Assembly (NCBI GenBank): GCA_031263435.1
Contig: JAISFT010000098.1
Location: forward strand, 1 to 5,816
DNA length: 5,816 bases
Direction: 5' to 3'
Origin: Treponema sp.
GTDB taxonomy: Bacteria > Spirochaetota > Spirochaetia > Treponematales > Breznakiellaceae
The stretch's first letter is position 1. The number at the start of each line of letters is the position of its first letter. The notes beneath the pieces were generated by a model. It was not told the DNA's origin, searched no databases, and was given only the letters and a program-made list of their open reading frames with translations. The translations under genes were made by a program, and so were the position numbers. Positions 1-5,795 of the stretch are shown one piece after another.

Positions 1-885
1 TTCCGCCTTATGGGCCGTGAACGGGCCCTGGCCTTTTCCGGCATCAAGGGCGGTCCTGTCGAGGCCCTGCACATCATGGAAGACGGCGAAGTGCGCACGA
101 CCGTAGAAGCCCTGATGGAGTACGGCGATTCAAAGGCCTGTGTCCGTTACAGCGTGAATAAACGCAGCGGCCTGTTGGAGATTGGCATGTTTGTATTCTT
201 TGCCGAAGGCGAGAAGCGCCTGAAGCTGACGGTTCCCACGGTTCTTGGGGGCGCGGAGTACTTGGGGCAGACTGTCTTTGGCAGGGAACGGCTTGATGTC
301 TGCAAGGGGGAGCATGTTTCCCAGTACTGGAGCGCCGTCTCCGACGGCAGGGATGCGGTCTGCATCCTGAACGACGGGGTCTACGGTTCCGATTATTCCG
401 GCGGCACTGCCCGTCTCAGCCTGCTGCGCTCCGCGGGTTACGGGGCCTCAAAGTTTATCCTGGGTGAACCTTACCACGAGCCCCAGTACCAGCCCAGGAT
501 GGAGCAGGGCGAACGGCGCTACCATTTTACCCTTGCGGCGGGTCCTGCCGCGGAACTGCTTGCCGGGGCGGACCGGAATGCCGCGGTTCTTAACATGCAG
601 CCCTATGCGCTGGCCTACTGTCCCCCCGGAAAAGGGACCAGACCCGGGCCGCTGGTGGAAATTGACAAGGAGAATGTCTCCCTAAGCTGTTTTAAGCGGA
701 GCGAGGATGATCCTTCCGGTTATATTGTCCGGGTCTTTGAATCCCAGGGGCGGGGAACCCGCTTTACCCTGAAGATCCCCTGCCTGGGCCTTGTCCGCGA
801 CGATACCTTAAAGGCCTTTGAGGTAAAAACTTACCGGGCCCGCAAGGACGAAATCCGCCCCACGGACATGCTGGAGGACAAGTAG
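1..885 (+). CDS. Alpha-mannosidase, GH38 family, C-terminal part (5' end outside window)
   Basis: The reading frame is open from base 1 to a TAG at 883-885, giving 294 codons, so the gene begins upstream; the ATG at base 10 is only an internal methionine. The visible protein is the beta-rich C-terminal region of bacterial GH38 alpha-mannosidases. Recognisable family stretches are VSQYWSAVSDG and ILNDGVYGSDY (about bases 316-390), LSLLRS, PRMEQGERRYHF (about 493-528), a VLNMQPYAL block, SCFKRSEDD and the late RVFESQGRGTRFTL block. GH38 enzymes remove alpha-linked mannose from glycans with a metal-dependent active site in the N-terminal barrel, which is not in this window, so catalytic residues cannot be checked. 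Bacterial members are usually cytoplasmic and act on imported oligosaccharides. The 3' end is intact and converges on the minus-strand CNNM gene with a 25-base gap. Family assignment is confident; substrate linkage is unknown. Confidence 0.9.
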   Translation, partial: FRLMGRERALAFSGIKGGPVEALHIMEDGEVRTTVEALMEYGDSKACVRYSVNKRSGLLEIGMFVFFAEGEKRLKLTVPTVLGGAEYLGQTVFGRERLDVCKGEHVSQYWSAVSDGRDAVCILNDGVYGSDYSGGTARLSLLRSAGYGASKFILGEPYHEPQYQPRMEQGERRYHFTLAAGPAAELLAGADRNAAVLNMQPYALAYCPPGKGTRPGPLVEIDKENVSLSCFKRSEDDPSGYIVRVFESQGRGTRFTLKIPCLGLVRDDTLKAFEVKTYRARKDEIRPTDMLEDK

Positions 886-920
886 GACGCCCAGGGGCCG
901 GCCCCGGCTGCTAGGCGTCC
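885..920. repeat. Inverted repeat across the convergent gene ends
   Basis: Arms GGACGCC (885-891) and GGCGTCC (914-920) are perfect complements, and between them lies the 12-base palindrome GGGGCCGGCCCC (894-905). The structure spans the 25-base gap between the two convergent genes and overlaps both stop codons. It may act as a shared transcription barrier for both strands. Neither side is followed by a T run, so it does not look like a classical intrinsic terminator. In DNA this GC-rich a structure of this size could also arise by chance. Confidence 0.4.
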
Positions 921-2251
921 GGCAGCCGGGTGATCGATACCTGGTCAATCCGGTTGCCGTCCATGTCCAGAATCCTGAATTCGTAGTTTCCGTAGACAAA
1001 CCGGGCTCCGGCCCGGGGTATTTCCTCCGCCATGGAGAGGATAAAACCTGCCAGGGTGTGGAAGTCCGGGTGATCTTCCTCCGCCAGGCTGTTCAATTCC
1101 AGCACCCTGATAACATCGTCGATATTGACGCTGCCCCCGGCGATCCAGCCGCCGTTTTCCTGGGGACGGATCTCCTCGTCATCCCCGGCGGCGACGGAAA
1201 GTTCCCCAACAATTTCTTCAACCAGGTCCCGGACGGAAAGGATGCCGGAAAAGCCGCCGTACTCATCCATCACAAAAAGATAATCCGTATTCCCCCTGCG
1301 GAAGGCCTCGAAGGCTTTGAGGGCGGACATGGTTTCCGGGATAAAGGGCACCTTGCGGATAAGGGGTTTCAGCCCCTGGTCAAGGTTCTGTTGGAATTCC
1401 CCGGAACCCTCTGCCAGGGCCTGCAAAAAGTCCTCCCGGTAGAGGACCCCCAGAATATTGTCCAGCGTATCCTCCGCCACGGGGAAGCAGCCCTGGGGTT
1501 TTCGGAGCAGATCCCGAATTTCCCGGGGATTCGCATGGATATCAAGCCACTCAAGCTCCGAACGGTGAGTCATAAAGGCGGCGGCAGGACGGTCCCCCAG
1601 GTAAAAAACCCCCTCCACCATAGTACGCTCCTTGCTCTCCACCACACCGGATTTTTCCCCCTCCGCCAGGGCGCCCCGTAGTTCGTCTTCCGTCATGCCC
1701 GGGGCGCCGGCCTTGTCCAGACGGAAAAGCCGCCGGGTAAAGGCGTCGATAAGGCCGTAAAGCTTCAACAGGGGCCGGCAGGGCAGGGAAAAGAAACGGA
1801 CCGCGGGGAGAAGCCGGGCAATCATCTTTTCCGGCGCAGCAATGGCAATGATCCGGGGGACAAAGATCCCCAGAATAACCACCGCAAGGTTAAGGACAAG
1901 GACGATTACCAGGGCGGCTGTCAGATCCCCCCGGAACCCCGCCGCTCTGCCGCCGGGCAGCAGTATGTCCCCCAGGGGCCGGACCAAAAGGCCCCCAAGA
2001 ATCCCCGCCAGCACCCGCAGAACGGCGATCCAGATTCGGCAGACCTGCAGGTAGAATCCCGGATCCTCCGCCGCCTCCAGGGCCCGCCGGTAGTCTTTGT
2101 TTCCCCCCTCCGCAAGGGAACGGAGCCGGCCCTTGCGAACAGAACCAAAGGCCAGTTCGACAAGGGCAAAAAAGCCCCCCAGCAAAATAGTGGCAAGGAT
2201 AATCAGGATCTGCGGCCAGAGGCCGCCGGATAAAGGGGTAATTTCGTTCAT
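911..2251 (-). CDS. CNNM/CorC (HlyC)-family membrane protein with DUF21, CBS pair and CorC domain
   Basis: This 446-residue protein has the full CNNM/CorC layout. A DUF21 transmembrane domain spans about residues 10-180, with hydrophobic helices near 14-34, 74-98 and 110-139. Two CBS motifs follow at about 222-280 (FMTHRSELEWLDI) and 295-350 (YLFVMDEYGGFSGILSVRDL), then a CorC/HlyC domain at about 362-443. Family members are inner-membrane proteins linked to Mg2+ or other cation efflux, gated by nucleotide binding to the CBS pair; the label hemolysin is historical. Three membrane positions that normally supply cation ligands look replaced: Ser before the conserved Glu of helix 1 is V31, the helix-2 Asn is R79, and the Glu of the GELVPK motif is I129 (GIFVPR). 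Transport is therefore doubtful. The ATG shares one base with the upstream HD-GYP stop (TGATG). A weak GGAAGAG lies about 11 bases before the start, so translational coupling is likely. Confidence 0.88.
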   Translation of the reverse strand: MNEITPLSGGLWPQILIILATILLGGFFALVELAFGSVRKGRLRSLAEGGNKDYRRALEAAEDPGFYLQVCRIWIAVLRVLAGILGGLLVRPLGDILLPGGRAAGFRGDLTAALVIVLVLNLAVVILGIFVPRIIAIAAPEKMIARLLPAVRFFSLPCRPLLKLYGLIDAFTRRLFRLDKAGAPGMTEDELRGALAEGEKSGVVESKERTMVEGVFYLGDRPAAAFMTHRSELEWLDIHANPREIRDLLRKPQGCFPVAEDTLDNILGVLYREDFLQALAEGSGEFQQNLDQGLKPLIRKVPFIPETMSALKAFEAFRRGNTDYLFVMDEYGGFSGILSVRDLVEEIVGELSVAAGDDEEIRPQENGGWIAGGSVNIDDVIRVLELNSLAEEDHPDFHTLAGFILSMAEEIPRAGARFVYGNYEFRILDMDGNRIDQVSITRLPDA

Positions 2252-3396
2252 CAGCCGTTAATCTCTTCCCGGGTAAGGGGCCGGACGATCCGCAGACCCT
2301 CCGGGGAGGTTTCTTTGATCTTATTTTTCCCGTCGGGGTTCAGTTCCCCAAAGATCTGCACAATGGGGAACCGGGGATTTTCGGGGTTTATGTCCACCAC
2401 CTGCCCCTTTTTCCCGTTGGAAAGCAGGACGTAGAGCCCGATGGGGTAGATTGAAAGGGAATAGACCAGGGCGCGGATGATGGTATCATCGTACTGTTTC
2501 CCCTGGTTTTTCAGCAGTTCCAGCATCCCCGTGTATTCATCCCTGGTTTCCCGGTGGGGCCGGTAGGAGGAAATGGCATCATAGGAACAGGCCACAGAGA
2601 TGATCTTGGAGTACAGACTGATCTTGTCGGAGGTAAGGCGCCGGGGGTAACCGGAACCGTTTTCCCGTTCATGGTGTTCCAGGGCCGCGATGCTTACGGC
2701 CAGCGGGAAATCATAGCTCTTAAGGGTATTGTAGCCTAAGATAGTGTGGCTGTAGATCACATTCTGTTCGGCTGGGGAAAGGACGCGGGCATTCAGGTAG
2801 ATCTTTGCCGGAAGCTTGATCATGCCGATCTCGTGGAACAGGGCGGCGACCCCCAGCTCAATAAGCCGGTGGGGGGGTAGTTTGAGGTAGAATCCGATGA
2901 TAATGGCGATAATAGTTGACTTAACCGTATGGGCAATAAGGTAGTCCTCTTTGACGTTTTCCGTTTTTTTTAGTACCCGCAGCAGGTAACGCTGATCTTC
3001 CCGGATCCGGTCCAGGGAATCCTTTATCCGCTCCGCCGCCCGGTTAAAGCTGATAGGTTCCTGCATAAAGACCGCGGAAAACAGTTCGTTGACATAGGCC
3101 TTCAATTCCAGGCAGAAGTCTTCCGCCCATTTTATTTTTTCCGCATCCGCCAGGGCGGAGGCCTGGGCCAGATTGATGACCGGTCCGCCTCCCCCGGTTA
3201 TATCGGTTTTGCCGGAATAGCTGGCCTGGGGTTCCCCGTCGCTCTGCACCTTCCGGAAATCCCAGTCCAGCAGGTTCTGGATCAGTTCCGCGGTAAAGGG
3301 CATCTCCGGCGCGGCAAGTACAAATTCGTCGTCCAGGTACACGGTATCGGTAAAAAAGTAATTAGGCGGAATATCCCTTACTGTATGGCTTTTCAT
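2251..3396 (-). CDS. HD-GYP domain protein with altered HD motif (HE)
   Basis: From the chosen start the protein has 381 residues and no membrane segment. An N-terminal region (about 9-55) resembles the small domain preceding many HD-GYP domains. A Gly-rich linker (about 60-73) and a helical, probably coiled region (85-150) follow. The HD-GYP domain lies at about 152-300, with a small beta-type tail (GQVVDINPENPRFPIVQIF). Family members hydrolyse cyclic di-GMP using a metal cluster. Visible ligand-type residues are H156, H188, H217, H241-H242 and D273, and GSGYP is intact at 247-251. The HDxGK signature, however, reads HEIGM: Asp is E189 and Lys is M192. Activity may be altered or lost. The ATG at 3396 has a GGGGA motif close upstream and begins MKSHTVRDIP. 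An in-frame ATG at 3453 would add 19 low-complexity residues but lacks a ribosome site and would overlap the plus-strand promoter. This is the first gene of an operon with the CNNM protein. Confidence 0.9.
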   Translation of the reverse strand: MKSHTVRDIPPNYFFTDTVYLDDEFVLAAPEMPFTAELIQNLLDWDFRKVQSDGEPQASYSGKTDITGGGGPVINLAQASALADAEKIKWAEDFCLELKAYVNELFSAVFMQEPISFNRAAERIKDSLDRIREDQRYLLRVLKKTENVKEDYLIAHTVKSTIIAIIIGFYLKLPPHRLIELGVAALFHEIGMIKLPAKIYLNARVLSPAEQNVIYSHTILGYNTLKSYDFPLAVSIAALEHHERENGSGYPRRLTSDKISLYSKIISVACSYDAISSYRPHRETRDEYTGMLELLKNQGKQYDDTIIRALVYSLSIYPIGLYVLLSNGKKGQVVDINPENPRFPIVQIFGELNPDGKNKIKETSPEGLRIVRPLTREEING

Positions 3397-3430
3397 ACAT
3401 TCCCCGGTCTCCGTACCCCCAGTCCCGTTA

Positions 3431-3458
3431 TTGACAGATTTTTTCGGACCCATATCAT
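3431..3458 (+). promoter_or_regulatory. Sigma70-like promoter for the membrane protein/alaA operon
   Basis: A perfect TTGACA (3431-3436) is followed after 16 bases by TATCAT (3453-3458), one mismatch from TATAAT. Transcription would begin near 3465, giving a leader of about 54 bases before the TTG start at 3519. The predicted start lies upstream of the opposing promoter, so transcripts from the two strands should overlap by about 30 bases at their 5' ends. Confidence 0.6.
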
Positions 3459-3468
3459 AGAATCTACC

Positions 3469-3494
3469 ACGGGATTCCCGTTGCCGGACACCGG
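3469..3494. promoter_or_regulatory. Possible operator palindromes between the divergent promoters
   Basis: Two small palindromes lie between the predicted transcription starts: ACGGGA-T-TCCCGT (3469-3481) and CCGG-ACA-CCGG (3484-3494). Their place between the start sites would suit a regulator controlling both operons. Each could also form a hairpin in either leader RNA. No known operator consensus is recognised, and short GC-rich palindromes are common in this DNA. Confidence 0.25.
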
Positions 3495-3500
3495 AAACTC

Positions 3501-3529
3501 ATTATAGGAGATTTTTCGTTGAAGTTCAA
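3501..3529 (-). promoter_or_regulatory. Sigma70-like promoter for the HD-GYP/CNNM operon
   Basis: Read on the minus strand, TTGAAC (3529-3524) and a perfect TATAAT (3506-3501) are separated by exactly 17 bases. Directly upstream is an A8 run followed by TT (minus strand, about 3538-3530), which resembles an UP element. Transcription would start near 3494, leaving a leader of about 98 bases before the ATG at 3396. The promoter lies inside the first codons and ribosome site of the divergent plus-strand gene. Confidence 0.65.
3506..3510 (+). promoter_or_regulatory. Ribosome binding site deciding a TTG start
   Basis: AGGAG stands 8 bases before the TTG at 3519-3521. No in-frame ATG occurs upstream near it, and the next in-frame ATG (3588) would remove the first membrane helix, so TTG is the supported start. 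Confidence 0.75.
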
Positions 3530-4364
3530 ATTTTTTTTCCTGTCTTTTAATATCATCGTTGCAGCGCTTTTGCTGATCGTTCTTTTTATGCCCGCGCTCA
3601 TCCTGGGGGAAGATTTTTCTGCCCTTTGGGGCCGCGATTTCCGGGTATTCCTGTGGCCCCTGGCGGCAGTTCTGACCATCGCTCTTATTATGCTGGATAT
3701 TTACTATTTTTTCAACAGAACACTTTTCCGCCTGCTCGAACGGGAGGATTGGCCCGCGCTTTCGGCCTATCTGGAAACCCAGGTCCTGCGGAAAGGCCGC
3801 TATTCCGGGCGGCTGGTGCGGCTTTATGCAAGTATCTGCCTGGTCCTGTCCGATTCCTGGGCGGTGATAGACCTGGGAAACAAGCTTGCCCTGGTAAAGC
3901 CCGCCCTGGTAGAGCGCAATGCCCTGATCTTCGGGGCCGCCCGGATCCTGGCCGGGGATTACGGAGGGGCCCGGCGTTTTTTTGCCGCCCAGGATCGGGG
4001 CTTCGGCGATGGCAGCCGGTCAAAACAGTGGCTGACTTGGTATCATGGTTTTTCCCTGCTCCTGGACAAGCAGTTTGCGGAGGCGGCGGAAAAGTTCCGC
4101 CTCCTTGCCCGGGAAGCACGGGACCCCATACCGGCAGCCCTGGCCGCCTGGTTTCTGACGGAGAATCTTTCTGCGATAGCGGGAAATTCTTTCCGGGAAG
4201 ATGCCAACGCCGCCCGGGACCGGGTCCGCAGCATCCTGAAAAGGCGGAAGGACTGGGACAGGGAGCTTACCCGGACGGAGACCGAGATACACATGGCGAT
4301 TCTGCGGAAGTATATCAATGACACGGCACATTGGGTCTATAATGGGGCGTATGAAAAGCTTTAA
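3519..4364 (+). CDS. Unrecognised two-helix membrane protein with TPR-like C-terminal region
   Basis: I do not recognise this 281-residue protein as a named family. It starts at TTG with a good AGGAG site. Two hydrophobic segments are clear, at about residues 5-30 and 44-65, separated by a short acidic/basic loop. That suggests a membrane hairpin with a soluble tail of about 215 residues, probably cytoplasmic given the basic residues at the N-terminus and after helix 2 (inference). The tail is almost all helix, Ala/Leu/Arg-rich, and holds at least two TPR-like helix pairs, around 137-160 (AARILAGDYGGARRFF) and 171-200 (HGFSLLLDKQFAEAAEKF). TPR repeats usually mediate protein contacts. A run of eight T (3531-3538) encodes Phe near the start and could allow slippage. 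The gene overlaps alaA by 14 bases and probably shares its transcript. Family-wide function is unknown. Confidence 0.8.
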   Translation: MKFKFFFLSFNIIVAALLLIVLFMPALILGEDFSALWGRDFRVFLWPLAAVLTIALIMLDIYYFFNRTLFRLLEREDWPALSAYLETQVLRKGRYSGRLVRLYASICLVLSDSWAVIDLGNKLALVKPALVERNALIFGAARILAGDYGGARRFFAAQDRGFGDGSRSKQWLTWYHGFSLLLDKQFAEAAEKFRLLAREARDPIPAALAAWFLTENLSAIAGNSFREDANAARDRVRSILKRRKDWDRELTRTETEIHMAILRKYINDTAHWVYNGAYEKL

Positions 4365-5571
4365 CAAATCTGCAAAACTGGACAATGTCTGTTACGACAT
4401 CCGGGGACCGGTGCTGAAAGAAGCCAAGCGCATGGAGGACGAAGGGTTCCGCATCCTCAAGCTGAATATCGGGAATCCCGCGCCCTTTGGTTTTAACGCT
4501 CCCGATGAAATTCTCCACGATATCATCGTCAATCTGCAGAATGCCCAGGGTTACTGCGATTCCCGCGGCCTTTTTTCCGCCCGCAAGGCCATCATGCAGG
4601 ATTTCCAGTCCAAGGGGGTTTTGGGGGTGGAGATCGACGATATCTGGGTGGGTAACGGCGTAAGCGAACTCATCATGATCACCATGCAGGGGCTTTTGGA
4701 TACCGGGGACGAAGTGCTTATCCCCATGCCCGACTACCCCCTGTGGACCGCCGCGGTAACCCTGGCGGGGGGAAAGGCCGTGCATTACCTCTGCGATGAA
4801 AGCGCCGGCTGGAACCCCGACCTGGACGACATCCGCTCCAAGCTAAGCGGGCGGACCAAAGCCATCGTGGTAATCAACCCCAACAACCCCACTGGGGCCG
4901 TTTACGACCGGACTACCCTGGAAGGCATTGCCGCCATAGCCCGGGAGCATGAACTTATCGTCTATGCCGACGAGATCTACGACCGGATCACCTACGACGG
5001 CGCCCGGCACATCACCATGGCCTCCGTGGCGCAGGACATCCTCACCATCAGCTTTAACGGCCTGAGCAAGGCCTACCGGGCCGCGGGGTTCCGTTCCGGC
5101 TGGATGGTCCTTTCGGGGAACAAGAAAGCCGCCGCCGGTTATGTAGAAGGGCTGGAAATGCTCTGCAACATGCGGCTCTGCGCCAACGTCCCCGCCCAGT
5201 ACGCCATCCAGACCGCCCTGGGGGGCTACCAGAGCATCAACGATCTGGTCCTTCCCGGAGGCCGCCTCAAGGAACAGCGGGACCTGGCGGTAAACATGGT
5301 AAACAGCATCGCAGGTCTTTCGGTAGTCGAACCCCGGGGGGCCCTCTACTGCTTCCCCCGGATCGATACCAAACGTTTCAACATCACCAACGACGAGCGC
5401 TTTGTCCTGGACCTCCTCCAGGCCCAGCATATCCTCCTGGTCCACGGCACCGGCTTCAACTGGAAGGACCCGGATCATTTCCGCATCGTCTTCTTGCCGG
5501 ACAAGGACACCCTCAGCGACGCCCTGCACCGCCTGGGCGTTTTCCTGGAGCATTACCGCCAGGCAGGATAA
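4351..5571 (+). CDS. alaA: Alanine aminotransferase (glutamate-pyruvate), AlaA family
   Basis: This 406-residue, fold-type I, PLP-dependent enzyme closely resembles E. coli AlaA, which makes alanine from pyruvate and glutamate in the cytoplasm. Signature residues fall at the positions I recall for E. coli AlaA: G41 (NIGNPAPFG), Y129 (PDYP), N179 (NPNNPTG), D207 (ADEIYD), K240 as the Schiff-base lysine (FNGLSKAYR), R248, and R378 binding the substrate carboxylate (DHFRIV). The start at 4351 gives MKSFNKSAKLDNVCYDIRGP, matching the E. coli N-terminus in length. Upstream in-frame ATGs at 4318 and 4342 would only add residues. GGGG at 4344-4347 is a weak, close ribosome site. The start lies inside the preceding gene (14-base overlap), indicating cotranscription and probable translational coupling. 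Nothing is missing or truncated. Confidence 0.93.
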   Translation: MKSFNKSAKLDNVCYDIRGPVLKEAKRMEDEGFRILKLNIGNPAPFGFNAPDEILHDIIVNLQNAQGYCDSRGLFSARKAIMQDFQSKGVLGVEIDDIWVGNGVSELIMITMQGLLDTGDEVLIPMPDYPLWTAAVTLAGGKAVHYLCDESAGWNPDLDDIRSKLSGRTKAIVVINPNNPTGAVYDRTTLEGIAAIAREHELIVYADEIYDRITYDGARHITMASVAQDILTISFNGLSKAYRAAGFRSGWMVLSGNKKAAAGYVEGLEMLCNMRLCANVPAQYAIQTALGGYQSINDLVLPGGRLKEQRDLAVNMVNSIAGLSVVEPRGALYCFPRIDTKRFNITNDERFVLDLLQAQHILLVHGTGFNWKDPDHFRIVFLPDKDTLSDALHRLGVFLEHYRQAG

Positions 5572-5619
5572 AGCTTAAAGCGCTTAAAGGTTTTACTCTT
5601 GTTTTGTTTTTGGGCGCAT

Positions 5620-5642
5620 CCGGCCGCCCTTCGGGCGGCCGG
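5620..5642. repeat. GC-rich perfect hairpin downstream of alaA
   Basis: Arms CCGGCCGCCC (5620-5629) and GGGCGGCCGG (5633-5642) form a 10-bp stem with a TTC loop, 48 bases after the alaA stop. A T-rich stretch (5600-5611) lies before it, not after it, on the plus strand, so it is a poor Rho-independent terminator. It may stabilise the 3' end of the alaA message or belong to the palindrome cluster to its right. Confidence 0.55.
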
Positions 5643-5667
5643 ACCGGGCTATCCGCTTCAATTCCTC

Positions 5668-5704
5668 GACCCCCAAAAAGGTGCCAGGCACCTTTTTGGG
5701 GGTC
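5668..5704. terminator. Long perfect palindrome, possible bidirectional terminator or REP-like repeat
   Basis: The two 18-base arms (5668-5685 and 5687-5704) are perfect complements about a single central A. From outside in they read GA, C5, A5, then GGTGCC. The inner part has terminator form on both strands: a GC stem (GGTGC/GCACC) flanked by A5 and T5. It would therefore end the alaA transcript and any leftward transcript from beyond the window. The outer C5/G5 arms go beyond what a terminator needs. The core GGTGCCAGGCACC also resembles palindromes I recall as repeated intergenic units in other bacterial genomes. Confidence 0.55.
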
Positions 5705-5734
5705 TGCGGTATTTCCGCTTCTATCCCTTGCGCG

Positions 5735-5768
5735 TGTCTTAATCCGCCATCCGTGGCGGATTAAGACA
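5735..5768. repeat. Perfect hairpin 1 of a back-to-back chain
   Basis: Arms TGTCTTAATCCGCCA (5735-5749) and TGGCGGATTAAGACA (5754-5768) form a 15-bp perfect stem with a TCCG loop. No open reading frame that looks real crosses it. It is followed after one T by the next hairpin. Confidence 0.7.
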
Positions 5769-5769
5769 T

Positions 5770-5794
5770 TGGATTTTGCCTGCGGCAAAATCCA
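5770..5794. repeat. Perfect hairpin 2 of a back-to-back chain
   Basis: Arms TGGATTTTGCC (5770-5780) and GGCAAAATCCA (5784-5794) form an 11-bp perfect stem with a TGC loop. Its apex, GCCTGCGGC, is identical to that of the next hairpin. Confidence 0.7.
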
Positions 5795-5795
5795 T

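Noticed and set aside
1..885. Complete gene starting at the ATG at base 10
   Set aside because: The frame is open to the window edge, and the product corresponds only to the C-terminal region of GH38 enzymes, so the true start is upstream.
1058..1681. 207-codon open frame on the plus strand
   Set aside because: It lies fully antisense to the CNNM gene, whose domains are clear. Its translation shows no recognisable family, and long antisense frames are expected in GC-rich coding DNA.
3397..3453. Extended N-terminus of the HD-GYP gene from the ATG at 3453
   Set aside because: The extra 19 residues are low-complexity, the ATG has no ribosome site, and the segment contains the perfect -35 box of the plus-strand promoter. 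It remains possible but less likely than the start at 3396.
3626..4321. 231-codon open frame on the plus strand
   Set aside because: It overlaps the TTG-started membrane protein in another frame. Its Gly/Pro/Arg-rich composition is typical of a frame-shifted shadow.
4843..5553. 236-codon open frame on the minus strand
   Set aside because: It is antisense to the strongly conserved alaA gene and encodes a Gly/Val/Asp-rich string with no family signal.
5620..5642. Classical Rho-independent terminator for alaA
   Set aside because: The stem is strong, but the T-rich run is on the 5' side and no T run follows on either strand.
5513..5788. 91-codon open frame on the minus strand across the palindromes
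   Set aside because: It runs through several perfect hairpins and into alaA antisense, with no homology I recognise.
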